DNA of 64,000 nt, taken from assembly GCF_003383615.1 (NCBI RefSeq), contig NZ_QNUL01000017.1, positions 62,001 to 126,000 on the forward strand, given 5' to 3'. A program made the position numbers and the translations under genes. Shown here piece by piece: positions 27,832 through 37,205 of this stretch. This stretch comes from Dyadobacter luteus. Lineage in GTDB: Bacteria > Bacteroidota > Bacteroidia > Cytophagales > Spirosomataceae. Within the stretch, counting starts at the first letter, position 1, and each line of letters starts with the position of its first letter. A model generated the notes under the pieces. That model was not told the DNA's origin. It did no database searches and saw nothing but the letters and a program-made list of their open reading frames with translations.

Positions 27832-30800
27832 TTAGAATGTAAGACCAACTTTAAACCCTACAGGCATTACCCAGGGCGTTACATTGTACCTTTCAATTCC
27901 TTGCTTAAACTGCATCCCGTTGCCCTGCACACCCGACTCAACCTGGAAAGCCGTCTCAGGATCAATCCCAATCCTGGCTGCGGTCCAGAGCATGATATTG
28001 CGGCTGTACACCGACACATTTGCATTTTGTAAACCAATTCTCTTCACCCATCTCGTCGGCAGTTCATAGCCAACCGCCACTTCACGCAGTTTGATAAAAG
28101 AAGCATCGTAAGTAAATGGTTTCGTAAATGACCAGGTCGTCAAACCTGCGATTGGTTGGTATACTGTCCCTGAGCCACCCAGATTTTTGGTATAGCCCGT
28201 CAGATTTCCGGCAGCATCGTAATTGGCAATTACGCCCGGCACAAAGGCACCACCGTGAGGAAGCGGTATCCCGCTGTATTTTACAGGAAAACTTCCGTAG
28301 TCGGGTGTAGGCCCGCCCACTACAGGGAAATTGCCCCCGTTTACTTTGATCATTGTTTCCTGATTTGCAATCAGATAGTTTTCAAGTTCATCTCCGCTCA
28401 TGCCATTCGGGTTGATGAGCTTATCCAGGAAAAGCTGTGACCGCATATGTTCCTCACCATAGCGGTAGGTTTGAGACACAAAATCACCACCATTTCGCCA
28501 ATCGAACGACAGGCTCAGGCTTACTCCCTTGTAAGTGAGCGAGGTCTGCATACCCATGATAAACTTCGGGTTGAAATTCCCGATCTTATTTTTGGATTGA
28601 ATAGCATCAACAGACTGCCATTTTCCATTTCTGTCGAGCAAAGGATATCCGTAATAGGGAGACGACTGATCCGTAACAGTCACAAGCTTCGCATCATATA
28701 TATCACCAATTTCTTCACCTACGTAAGTCCATGCACCACCTTTAGCATCCGACCACAATGTGAAATACGGAATATCATCAGCCAGTTCCATAATGCGGGT
28801 ACGGTTTCTGGAAATGTTCGTATTGATGTCCCATCTCAGGTTTTCAGTCTGAATGGGCGTTCCTCCAAGTGAAAACTCTACACCTTTACTTACCAATAAT
28901 CCGGCATTGATATTCTTACCAATATACCCTGACGAAGGCGGCAATTTGGTACTTAAAATCTGATTCCTGTTTTCCACCACATAGTAAGTTCCCGACATTC
29001 TCAATCTGTTCTGAAAAAGATTCAGATCAACGCCTGCTTCATAAGAAGTAGCAATCTCAGGTTTCAAATTATTGATCAGCAAGTTATTCGGAACCGATAA
29101 ACGTGGAATAGAACCCCAAGTTCCTGCGTTGGCTAATGTTGTTTCAAGCTGATACGGAGAAGCGTCATTACCTACCTGTGCTACACCTCCCCTGAATTTG
29201 AAAAGACTCAGCGCATTGATATCCGGCAACATTTCGCTCACCAGTACACTCAACGAAGCAGAAGGATAGAAATAGGAATTATTCCCTTTGGGTAAAGTAC
29301 TCGACCAATCGTTTCTGGCAGTTACATCCAGAAACACCATGTCCTTAAATCCAATGTTGGCGAGACCATATACGCTGTATATTCCTCTTTTGGATAAGCT
29401 ACTTGAATAATTCAGATTATCAGGCAGGATATTCTGAAGTGTGTAAACACCCGGAACGATTAGCCCTGTACCACCTTTGGTAGTATTCGTAACACTTGAT
29501 CCCGTCTGGTAACGATAGTTACCACCTGCGGAAATGGAAAAGCTAAAATCTTTAATATCTTCCTTCAGCGTAGCCAGGAAATCCGTATTGGTTTCAAGTC
29601 CTTTAATTCCGATCAGACCATAAGCACCTCTGGGATCGCTCACATAGCTGGTTGCAATTTTAGATTCACGCTGTTCATTATAAGTATCCAGCGCTACTCT
29701 ACCCATCAGACTAAGTTTTGGAGTGATCTGATAGTCAGCCTTAATATTCCCGAAAACGCGGTCTCTTACAAAGCTGTTTTTGATTTCTTTTGAGAGAAAA
29801 TAAGGGTTATTGAAAACACCATTATAAGGCGTACGCTGTTGCAGACCTTCCTGCCCCGGCATCCAGTATTGCTGCAAGTCACGCACATCTATATGCGGAG
29901 AAAGCTCATATACGGCTTCCAGCGGATTGCTTCCTGTATTTCCTGACGGCCGGTTATTCGAGTTATTTCTGCTGAGATCAAGGTTTGTACTTAATCTCAC
30001 TTTCTCATGCACTTTGGTTGAAACGTTCAGGTTTAATGTATTGCGGAACAGGTCAGTATTGGGGATAATTCCCTTGTTACGCATGTTGTTATACGAGATT
30101 CTATACGTTATCAAATCCGTATTATTGGCGATAGCTACATTACTCGTAGTAGTAACACCTGTTTGCAGAAAGTTTTCGGCATTATTGGGATGCGACACCA
30201 GCTCTAAAGGTATTTTCTTACCGTCGGCACCAACCGGACTGTTCCATTGGATTTCCTTATAACCTTTATCCAGTGCACCTCCACCTGTTGCTCCCACGCT
30301 CTCATCAACAATTTTACCAAATGGATTGCTGTACGGATTGCCTGAAATGTCAGCAGGAATACCTGAAAACTGCCCTGATCCAAACTGCGTCTGCCATTTC
30401 AGAAAACGATAGGGTTTGTCAAAAACAGTACTTGAATTAACTGAAACGGTCATTTTTTTATTTTTGGCACCGCTTTTAGTAGTGATCAACACGACCCCGT
30501 TTCCTGCACGGGAACCGTACAATGCCGCTGCACTGGGTCCTTTGAGCACAGAAATATTCTCAATATCCTCAGGATTTAAACCAGATATCGCATTCCCATA
30601 ATCCACACGGTTGTTATTACCGATCTGGCTCACGTTGTTCAGGGTGTTGGCAATAGGCACACCATCTATTACAAAAAGTGGCTGATTGTCGCTGTTCAGG
30701 GAAGTAGCACCGCGAATCACCATACTCACGGAAGAACCTGTTCCGCCTGTTGCATTAACAGTTACACCAGCAATTCTACCTGAAATTGAGTTCAGCACAT

Positions 30801-31278
30801 TTTCCTGAACTACCTTTGTCATCTCCTTACCCTCAACCTTCCCCACGTTATAACCCAGCGAGCGTTCTTCTCTTTTGATCCCCAAAGCCGTTACCACAAC
30901 CTCATTCAGGTTTTCACTGCTGACGGCAAGTGAAGCATCCACTACACTGCGGTTACCAACAGCAGCCTCAGATGCCTGGTAGCCCACGAATGAGAAAATA
31001 AGCGTTGCATTCCCGTCTGGTACGTCTATACTATATCTGCCTTCTGCGTCGGTGGTGGTTCCTCTTTGTGTCCCTTTCAGAATAACATTTACACCGGGCA
31101 TACCGATGTTATCCGATTTAGAGGTTACAGTTCCGGTAACCGTTCTGTCGAGCACGTTTTTTTGTAAGCCAATTTTCGTTGTGTTCAGAGGTAAAGCGGA
31201 AACAGGAGCAACGAGCAGCGCAGAAACCAGAACAATGCCGGGAATCTGCCTGATAAAGTTTGTAGCGGGTGATCTCAT
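27832..31278 (-). CDS. SusC/RagA-type TonB-dependent outer-membrane transporter
   Basis: A 1148-residue transporter. The signal region (about 1-28, ending PVSALP) is followed by a carboxypeptidase-regulatory-like domain (TVTGTVTSKSDNIGMPGVNV, about 47-66), LNEVVVTALGIKREERSLGY, a plug with QPLFVIDGVPI, and a barrel ending VMPVGFKVGLTF. The plug region is closely similar, often residue for residue, to the SusC at 33299-36625 (for example the shared LKGPSAAALYGSRAGNGV), showing recent common ancestry. It forms an operon with the downstream SusD-like gene. A double terminator separates it from the upstream operon, so it has its own promoter. Confidence 0.95.
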   Translation of the reverse strand: MRSPATNFIRQIPGIVLVSALLVAPVSALPLNTTKIGLQKNVLDRTVTGTVTSKSDNIGMPGVNVILKGTQRGTTTDAEGRYSIDVPDGNATLIFSFVGYQASEAAVGNRSVVDASLAVSSENLNEVVVTALGIKREERSLGYNVGKVEGKEMTKVVQENVLNSISGRIAGVTVNATGGTGSSVSMVIRGATSLNSDNQPLFVIDGVPIANTLNNVSQIGNNNRVDYGNAISGLNPEDIENISVLKGPSAAALYGSRAGNGVVLITTKSGAKNKKMTVSVNSSTVFDKPYRFLKWQTQFGSGQFSGIPADISGNPYSNPFGKIVDESVGATGGGALDKGYKEIQWNSPVGADGKKIPLELVSHPNNAENFLQTGVTTTSNVAIANNTDLITYRISYNNMRNKGIIPNTDLFRNTLNLNVSTKVHEKVRLSTNLDLSRNNSNNRPSGNTGSNPLEAVYELSPHIDVRDLQQYWMPGQEGLQQRTPYNGVFNNPYFLSKEIKNSFVRDRVFGNIKADYQITPKLSLMGRVALDTYNEQRESKIATSYVSDPRGAYGLIGIKGLETNTDFLATLKEDIKDFSFSISAGGNYRYQTGSSVTNTTKGGTGLIVPGVYTLQNILPDNLNYSSSLSKRGIYSVYGLANIGFKDMVFLDVTARNDWSSTLPKGNNSYFYPSASLSVLVSEMLPDINALSLFKFRGGVAQVGNDASPYQLETTLANAGTWGSIPRLSVPNNLLINNLKPEIATSYEAGVDLNLFQNRLRMSGTYYVVENRNQILSTKLPPSSGYIGKNINAGLLVSKGVEFSLGGTPIQTENLRWDINTNISRNRTRIMELADDIPYFTLWSDAKGGAWTYVGEEIGDIYDAKLVTVTDQSSPYYGYPLLDRNGKWQSVDAIQSKNKIGNFNPKFIMGMQTSLTYKGVSLSLSFDWRNGGDFVSQTYRYGEEHMRSQLFLDKLINPNGMSGDELENYLIANQETMIKVNGGNFPVVGGPTPDYGSFPVKYSGIPLPHGGAFVPGVIANYDAAGNLTGYTKNLGGSGTVYQPIAGLTTWSFTKPFTYDASFIKLREVAVGYELPTRWVKRIGLQNANVSVYSRNIMLWTAARIGIDPETAFQVESGVQGNGMQFKQGIERYNVTPWVMPVGFKVGLTF

Positions 31279-31423
31279 ATAGTGAAGTTAAAAGTGAGCG
31301 ATTATTGTAGTTGGTAAATTGATTGATGATGTATTTCAATACCAGTTTTACTCTCTGAAGTTCTATTGAGCCTACTTCCTTATATTATGCTTTTGTTATG
31401 TATGCATACTATTATGCGACTGT

Positions 31424-31557
31424 AAAAAAACCGGATTGAATCCGGTGAGAATTCAAACTTGCAAGCACTTTACTTATTACTATTATTTCACGATAATGTA
31501 CTACTGCTTACATAAAAAAACTGGCACGCCGTGATTCGGCGTGCCAGTTAAAAAAAC
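31424..31557 (-). terminator. Two consecutive intrinsic terminators between SusCD operons
   Basis: A strong 12-bp stem ACTGGCACGCCG/CGGCGTGCCAGT (31520-31548), flanked by runs of A, reads on the minus strand as a hairpin followed by T residues. A second hairpin ACCGGATT/AATCCGGT (31428-31444) is likewise followed by T residues. Together they end the 33.3-36.6 kb operon and insulate the next one. Confidence 0.87.
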
Positions 31558-31573
31558 ATACTAACTATTTGAA

Positions 31574-33280
31574 TTACCAGGGTTTACCCGTTCCCTGTAC
31601 CAACCACGGCTTGGACCATTGGCTGTTTTTTCCTCTCAGTCCCGAATGAGATGTCACTTCCAGCTTATTTATTGCCGCATCAGCATTTGACCCATTGAAA
31701 TTGAGCTCATTGTCGCCGTAATTAAAACGAACAGGGAGCACATTTTCAGTAGAAGCATTACCTGCTACGAGCGCAGGTAATCCCGTACGACGAAAATCAA
31801 ACCAAGCTTCTGTACCAACAGTCCAGCTTGCAATCCATTTCTGATCAATAATTTGCGCCAGTGAATTATTGAATGCTACATTTTTTTCAGCGATGTAAGC
31901 AGCATACTTACTTTCAATTCCCCATGTAGTTAATGAGTTTTTGATACCATTTTCGTAATGCTCTTTCGCAGTTCCTGCAGTCCAGCCCTTTTGAGCCGCT
32001 TCCGCCAAAATAAACGATGTTTCAGAAGCTGACATTAATCTTGCTTTCAGTATACCTCCTGTGCTTCCCCGGTATACGTCTGCCAATTGAGATACGTGCT
32101 GATTTTGTACAACCTGACCTGTAGTTGGGTTACGGTTATAGAAATCCGGCTGTCTCATACCGGCAGGAATACCTACGTAAAGTCCTGTATTAATAGCGTC
32201 AGTACCTGTTCCTGTATATAATTTAGGATTATAATGACGGGTAAATTTCGCTCCGGCTTTAATCTGAGTCTGGTATTGAATGTCTGTCAAGCTTACAATC
32301 CCTGTCTGTATTACTCCGTCTTTACGAATAAATTCATCTAATGGAACTGTCAGCGATTCATCTGCTACCCATTGACAATGGACAGGTGCTATCCATACGG
32401 TGAGCCGTGGATCATTGTTTGAAAGCAGTTTACTTACAAGTGTTTGAGCTGGCTTTATTCTCCGGAAGTTAGTCTGCTGAGCATCCCATTGTATAGCTCC
32501 AGGCCAGGATAAGTCTGCCGTAGTTCCCAAATAGTTCATAACAGCGTCTTCCGAAGGCAACTTAATATAAATTCCAGAACTGTATATACTTTCGATTCCT
32601 GCTTTTGCTACATCAGGCAGCTTGGCTGAAATACGCATATAGTATCTCAGCAACAAACTGTTAGCAAATTTTTGCCATTTGGAAGCATCCCCAGCATAGT
32701 ATACATCGTAATTCGTAAGATATGCCGAATTATCCTTTGTTGCAAAGTGAGCTGAAGCCTGTTTTAAATCTTCAATAATGCCTCTGTAGATAACTTCCTG
32801 ACTATCATAAACAGGCGTAACTGTACCATCCACCTTAGCTCCTGTAATTGCCGCCGTATATGGCGCATCACCCCACAAGTCGGTTATTGTACCGAAAACA
32901 AAAGCTTTCATGGTTAAAGCAACACCCATGTGAAATTTAGAATCAATTGTGGTGGCTCTTTCCAGCATAAGCTGGTTATTTCTCAGCATATTATACCAGG
33001 CAGTCCAGTCCTGCGGTCCCCAGCCATACGAATTTACTCCTTCGTGCCAACCATCATGTTGTATATGCTGAGCAACGCCTCCTACATCTCCGTAACCAAG
33101 CTTAAGGTATTCCATTGCCGCGCTGGTCATCACTGTCGGCATCAGCAAATTTGGATTTGCTTTCGAAAGGTCCAGTCCATTAGGGTTGATGTTCACCTCA
33201 TCGAGCCGATCGTTACATGACGACATCATCGCCAGGCCGATCACTAATGTATATTTGGGTATTAATTTTAGAATATTCAT
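31574..33280 (-). CDS. SusD-like_2 family outer-membrane lipoprotein
   Basis: A 568-residue surface lipoprotein of PF12771. The leader ends AMMSSC, then NDRLDEVNINPNGLDLSKANPNLL. It shares with the 26169-27809 protein the GDVGGVAQHIQHDGW-type segment, GVALTMKAFVFGTITDLWGDAPY, ARLMSASETSFILAEAAQKGW and the C-terminal SKPWLVQGTGKPW. The two are paralogues. It is co-transcribed with the upstream susC (18 bp gap) and followed by a strong terminator. The bound ligand is unknown. Confidence 0.93.
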   Translation of the reverse strand: MNILKLIPKYTLVIGLAMMSSCNDRLDEVNINPNGLDLSKANPNLLMPTVMTSAAMEYLKLGYGDVGGVAQHIQHDGWHEGVNSYGWGPQDWTAWYNMLRNNQLMLERATTIDSKFHMGVALTMKAFVFGTITDLWGDAPYTAAITGAKVDGTVTPVYDSQEVIYRGIIEDLKQASAHFATKDNSAYLTNYDVYYAGDASKWQKFANSLLLRYYMRISAKLPDVAKAGIESIYSSGIYIKLPSEDAVMNYLGTTADLSWPGAIQWDAQQTNFRRIKPAQTLVSKLLSNNDPRLTVWIAPVHCQWVADESLTVPLDEFIRKDGVIQTGIVSLTDIQYQTQIKAGAKFTRHYNPKLYTGTGTDAINTGLYVGIPAGMRQPDFYNRNPTTGQVVQNQHVSQLADVYRGSTGGILKARLMSASETSFILAEAAQKGWTAGTAKEHYENGIKNSLTTWGIESKYAAYIAEKNVAFNNSLAQIIDQKWIASWTVGTEAWFDFRRTGLPALVAGNASTENVLPVRFNYGDNELNFNGSNADAAINKLEVTSHSGLRGKNSQWSKPWLVQGTGKPW

Positions 33281-33298
33281 CTCTTAAAAGTTTGGCTA

Positions 33299-36200
33299 TT
33301 ATAGATTGAAGCTTACCTTAAATCCTACTGGCATCGTCCACGGCAATACGTTCTGCAACTCTATACCTTGTCTGAACTTACCATTATCTGCCTGAAACGC
33401 TCTTTCAGGATCAATTCCGATCTTAGCTGCCGTCCACAACATAATGTTACGGCTAAATACTGAAACTGTAGCATTACGGAATGGTCCGATATTCGGGATG
33501 CTGTATCCCAAAGATATTTCTCTCAGTTTAATAAATGATGCATCAAAAGTATACTGTTTTGCAAAGCTCCAGGGATATCCATCTGTTATCGGAGCTATTA
33601 CAGTACCGGGTCCGCCAAGATGTTCAGTATAGCCTATGATATTTTTGTCAGCATCATAAATAGGTAACACACCCGGTACAAAACCTCCATCATTAGCTCC
33701 ATCGAAAGGCATACCACCCGTTTCCTTGGTATGGCCACCCACACGTGGGAAGTTTCCATTCTTTGGAATGATATACTTTTCCGGATCTGACTTCAACAAT
33801 GCAACCAGTTCGTCTGTGGAGTAATTTCCTCCCGGAATAAGGTTGTCCAACTGACGCTGGCTTCTCCAATCCGATTCCATATAACGGTAGGTGGCAGATT
33901 GGAACTGACCACCCGCACGCCAATCAAAGCTTGCAGCAAGATTAAATCGTTTGTAGGAAAGATTCAGTTGCATCCCCATCATAAAATTGGGATTAAAATT
34001 CCCTACCTTTTCACGATCCTTTCTGTCATTCGATTCTGTCCACTGGCCATCACTCGGATCTAGGATTGGCCATTTATAGTATGGAGAATTAGGATCATCT
34101 ACTTTTTTATATCCACGGCTATACAGGTTTCCGATATCTTCACCAACCCATGTAAATGCTCCTCCACCATTATCATCCCATAATGTATAAAAATCCGTCT
34201 GAGGTGTTAGAGCTTTGATCTTTGTACGGTTTCTTGTAAAATTGAAAGTCGCATCAAGATTCCATCCATTTCTTTCTCTGATCGGACTCACACCGAGCAT
34301 TATTTCAAACCCACGACTGGCTAGTAAGCCGGCATTTGTTTTTTGACTTGTATACCCAGAAGACGCCGCGGTTGTTATGTCAAGAAGCTGATTTTTATTT
34401 TCAGTATAGTAGTAAGTACCTTCAAATCTCAATCTGTTATCAAACAAGCCAAAATCTATTCCATATTCCTGAGATGTCGCAATTTCAGGTTTTAGATTCG
34501 GACTCAGCAGATTGGCAGGAATATTTCCTACTACCAGGTTTCCGTAAGATCCTGTACCTAAAGTTTGTACCCTTTGATAAGGACTTGCGTCATTACCTAC
34601 CTGTGCCCAACCTGCTCTCAGTTTGAGTAAAGAGATTTCTTCAGGAAGACTGAACGTATAATTTGCCAACCAGCTTAAAGATGCCGACGGATAAAAGTAA
34701 GATCTGTTTTCTCTTGAAAATGTACTCGACCAGTCGTTACGCGCTGTTACATCCAGATAAAGCATATTTTTGTAACCTACAGATCCTGTTCCATATATAC
34801 TGTAGACCTCTTTCTTATCAGTATAATTAGTATAGACAAGACTACCTGACGGAATGTTACTTACTCTATAAACACCTGGCTCAGTAAGAACGCTTCCTCC
34901 ATTATAAAAATCTCTTCCCGACTGCCTTAGGATGTTTCCACCACCCGATACACTGAAATCAACATCCTGAACTTTTTTCTTATATGTTATCAAAAAGTCT
35001 GTATTCGTTTCCTGCCGTGAAAAATTCTGATTGTAATATCCTCCGTTTCTGACACGGCTATAGCTCTTAGGAATTTTAGTTTCACGATTTTCTGTAAATA
35101 TGTCATGTGAGACTCTTGCAAAAGCAGTGAGTTCCGGTAAAATTTCCCAGTCCAGTTTCACATTACCAAAAGCACGATCGCGCGTAAATCCATTGTTGAT
35201 ACCATAAGCCAGAAAGTATGGGTTATCCTCTGCAGTCGGAGACCTTTGTGCTACATCTTCGGCACCCGGCTTCCAGTAATCTCTTAGCTCACGAATATCA
35301 ATATGTGACCATAGATAAGCTGCCTGCAGAGGGTTCGCACCTCTGTTTGCCGTAGAGGGGCGATTATTCGAATTAGAACGAATGAAGTTAAGGTTTGTAC
35401 TAAGTTTTAACTTCTTGTGTGCTTCATAAGTTGCACTGGCCGCCAATGAGTTTCTTTTCAGGTCCGAATTAGGAATCAATCCTTTATTGTTCATTAAATT
35501 GTAAGAGACACGATAAGTTGCTCTATCTGTAGAACCTGAGATTGCTACGTTATTGGTAGAAGTAATCCCTGTTTGCAGAAAGTTCTTCATATTGTCCTTA
35601 TAGGAGCGTAGTTCTGTTGCTATTTTATTTCCGTTTGCATCTACAGGACTATTCCATTGTACTGCTGTATTACCCACATCCAGCTGAGGTCCACCCCAAT
35701 AGCTGGATGCTTCACTTAATGCATTGTTACGATCTCCGTTCGCATATTTATAATGCAGATCAAGATATTCGTAAGGCTTCTCGAACACATTACTTGTTGA
35801 GAAAGATACGCCTAAGCCTTTCCCTTTTTTACCACTTTTTGTTGTGATCAGGATGACCCCATTACCAGCACGTGAACCATATAGGGCTGCTGCACTTGGC
35901 CCTTTCAGAACTGACATACTTTCCACATCGTCCGGATTAATATCGGATATTACGTTTCCATAATCTACGTTATTCCGATCTCCCATCTGGCGCAAATTAT
36001 TGAGTGCGTTGGAAACCGGAACCCCATCAATTACAAACAGAGGCTGATTGTCGTTACTCAAGGATTTTGCACCACGGATCACAATACTTACCGACGATCC
36101 CGCGCCACTGGTTTGGTTAATAGCAACCCCTGCCACGCGACCAGCAAGTGCATTCACTACGTTTTCCTGCGGTACATTCACAATATCTTTTCCATTCACA

Positions 36201-36625
36201 GTCCCTACAGAATAACCCAGCGATTTTTTCTCACGGCTGATGCCTAGTGCAGTAACCACCGCTTCGTTCAAAGTGGCAACATCTTCCTGCATGGTTACAT
36301 CAATCTCCGCTTTGCTTCCTGCTTTTACTTCTATACTATTAAAACCAATATAGGAAAACACAAGTGTTACATCTGTACCCGAAACATCAAGTGTATAATT
36401 ACCGTTTGCATCGGTTGTCGTCCCTGTCTGCGTTCCTTTTACGAGTACGTTCACGCCCGGCATCGACGAGCCGTCAACTGCCGAAGTAACTTTCCCCGTG
36501 ATACGCGCTACTGCCCTGGCATGATTACCAACGTTTCCTGCAATAGCGGGCACTACCATTCCGGCAGGTGCTACCATTACAAGAAAACATCGCATGGCGA
36601 TTTTTCTGAGTAAGATTGAGTTCAT
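33299..36625 (-). CDS. SusC/RagA-type TonB-dependent outer-membrane transporter
   Basis: A 1108-residue transporter. The N-terminal hydrophobic leader reaches about residue 29 (ending PAIAG). It is followed by a carboxypeptidase-regulatory-like domain (ARITGKVTSAVDGSSMPGVN, about 40-59), LNEAVVTALGISREKKSLGY, a plug with QPLFVIDGVPVSNALNN, and a barrel ending LPWTMPVGFKVSFNL. It is paralogous to the SusC at 27832-31278. It heads a two-gene operon with the SusD-like gene at 31574. Upstream is a 60-codon ORF of unclear role rather than a full sigma/anti-sigma pair, so regulation is unknown. Confidence 0.95.
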   Translation of the reverse strand: MNSILLRKIAMRCFLVMVAPAGMVVPAIAGNVGNHARAVARITGKVTSAVDGSSMPGVNVLVKGTQTGTTTDANGNYTLDVSGTDVTLVFSYIGFNSIEVKAGSKAEIDVTMQEDVATLNEAVVTALGISREKKSLGYSVGTVNGKDIVNVPQENVVNALAGRVAGVAINQTSGAGSSVSIVIRGAKSLSNDNQPLFVIDGVPVSNALNNLRQMGDRNNVDYGNVISDINPDDVESMSVLKGPSAAALYGSRAGNGVILITTKSGKKGKGLGVSFSTSNVFEKPYEYLDLHYKYANGDRNNALSEASSYWGGPQLDVGNTAVQWNSPVDANGNKIATELRSYKDNMKNFLQTGITSTNNVAISGSTDRATYRVSYNLMNNKGLIPNSDLKRNSLAASATYEAHKKLKLSTNLNFIRSNSNNRPSTANRGANPLQAAYLWSHIDIRELRDYWKPGAEDVAQRSPTAEDNPYFLAYGINNGFTRDRAFGNVKLDWEILPELTAFARVSHDIFTENRETKIPKSYSRVRNGGYYNQNFSRQETNTDFLITYKKKVQDVDFSVSGGGNILRQSGRDFYNGGSVLTEPGVYRVSNIPSGSLVYTNYTDKKEVYSIYGTGSVGYKNMLYLDVTARNDWSSTFSRENRSYFYPSASLSWLANYTFSLPEEISLLKLRAGWAQVGNDASPYQRVQTLGTGSYGNLVVGNIPANLLSPNLKPEIATSQEYGIDFGLFDNRLRFEGTYYYTENKNQLLDITTAASSGYTSQKTNAGLLASRGFEIMLGVSPIRERNGWNLDATFNFTRNRTKIKALTPQTDFYTLWDDNGGGAFTWVGEDIGNLYSRGYKKVDDPNSPYYKWPILDPSDGQWTESNDRKDREKVGNFNPNFMMGMQLNLSYKRFNLAASFDWRAGGQFQSATYRYMESDWRSQRQLDNLIPGGNYSTDELVALLKSDPEKYIIPKNGNFPRVGGHTKETGGMPFDGANDGGFVPGVLPIYDADKNIIGYTEHLGGPGTVIAPITDGYPWSFAKQYTFDASFIKLREISLGYSIPNIGPFRNATVSVFSRNIMLWTAAKIGIDPERAFQADNGKFRQGIELQNVLPWTMPVGFKVSFNL

Positions 36626-36786
36626 AGTTCTTCTGAATAATTGATAAATACTAATTGAGGGATATTAGATAGAATATTCATAGCTGCCTTTGTGGTAATA
36701 AGGCGATTGTAGTAGTGTTTAGATCCATAGTTTTTCATGATTAGTGGGAATTTATAAGTAACCTTTCTGAGATTTTCTAATACTGC

Positions 36787-36969
36787 TTATTTGACTTTCT
36801 TCGCTTCATCCTCTTGTAATAATCGGTTAAAATATTTTTCAAGAACATCAGATATCTTTCGCTGCTCTTCCTCGTTGCTCACACCGTTCAGCAACTCCTG
36901 CAATTCGTCAGCAGAAAGGTTATTGCTGATCAGCCTGTCAATCAGATATTCGGCCCGGGTAACTGACAT
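36787..36969 (-). CDS. 60-residue helical protein, resembling an anti-sigma (FecR) N-terminus
   Basis: A small acidic helical protein (MSVTRAEYLIDRLISNNLSA...) with ELQELLNGVSNEEEQRKI and EKYFNRLLQEDEAKK. The pattern of a Tyr/Leu-rich first helix, a short acidic turn and a second helix resembles the cytoplasmic N-terminal segment of Bacteroidota FecR-type anti-sigma factors. No membrane helix or periplasmic FecR domain follows, and no ECF sigma gene is adjacent. It could be a stand-alone regulator or the remnant of a FecR gene linked to the downstream susC. I am not certain that it is translated. Confidence 0.5.
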   Translation of the reverse strand: MSVTRAEYLIDRLISNNLSADELQELLNGVSNEEEQRKISDVLEKYFNRLLQEDEAKKVK

Positions 36970-37205
36970 ATCGTTAGGTGTTTAGTTGTGTATGATACTC
37001 TGTGTGATTTGCAAAAGACTATTGCCTGGCTTCGATTTTTAAAAAGTTAACATTTCGTTCATATTCGAAAAATAGTCTTCCGATTCATCGTGAATCATGT
37101 CTATATTTTATTAATACTGCCAAATCAAACCCGAATATGCCTTACTTTTGCTATAATTCAGTAGAACTCATTGAATCAGAACCAAGGAAAGATCAGGTGT
37201 AAAAC

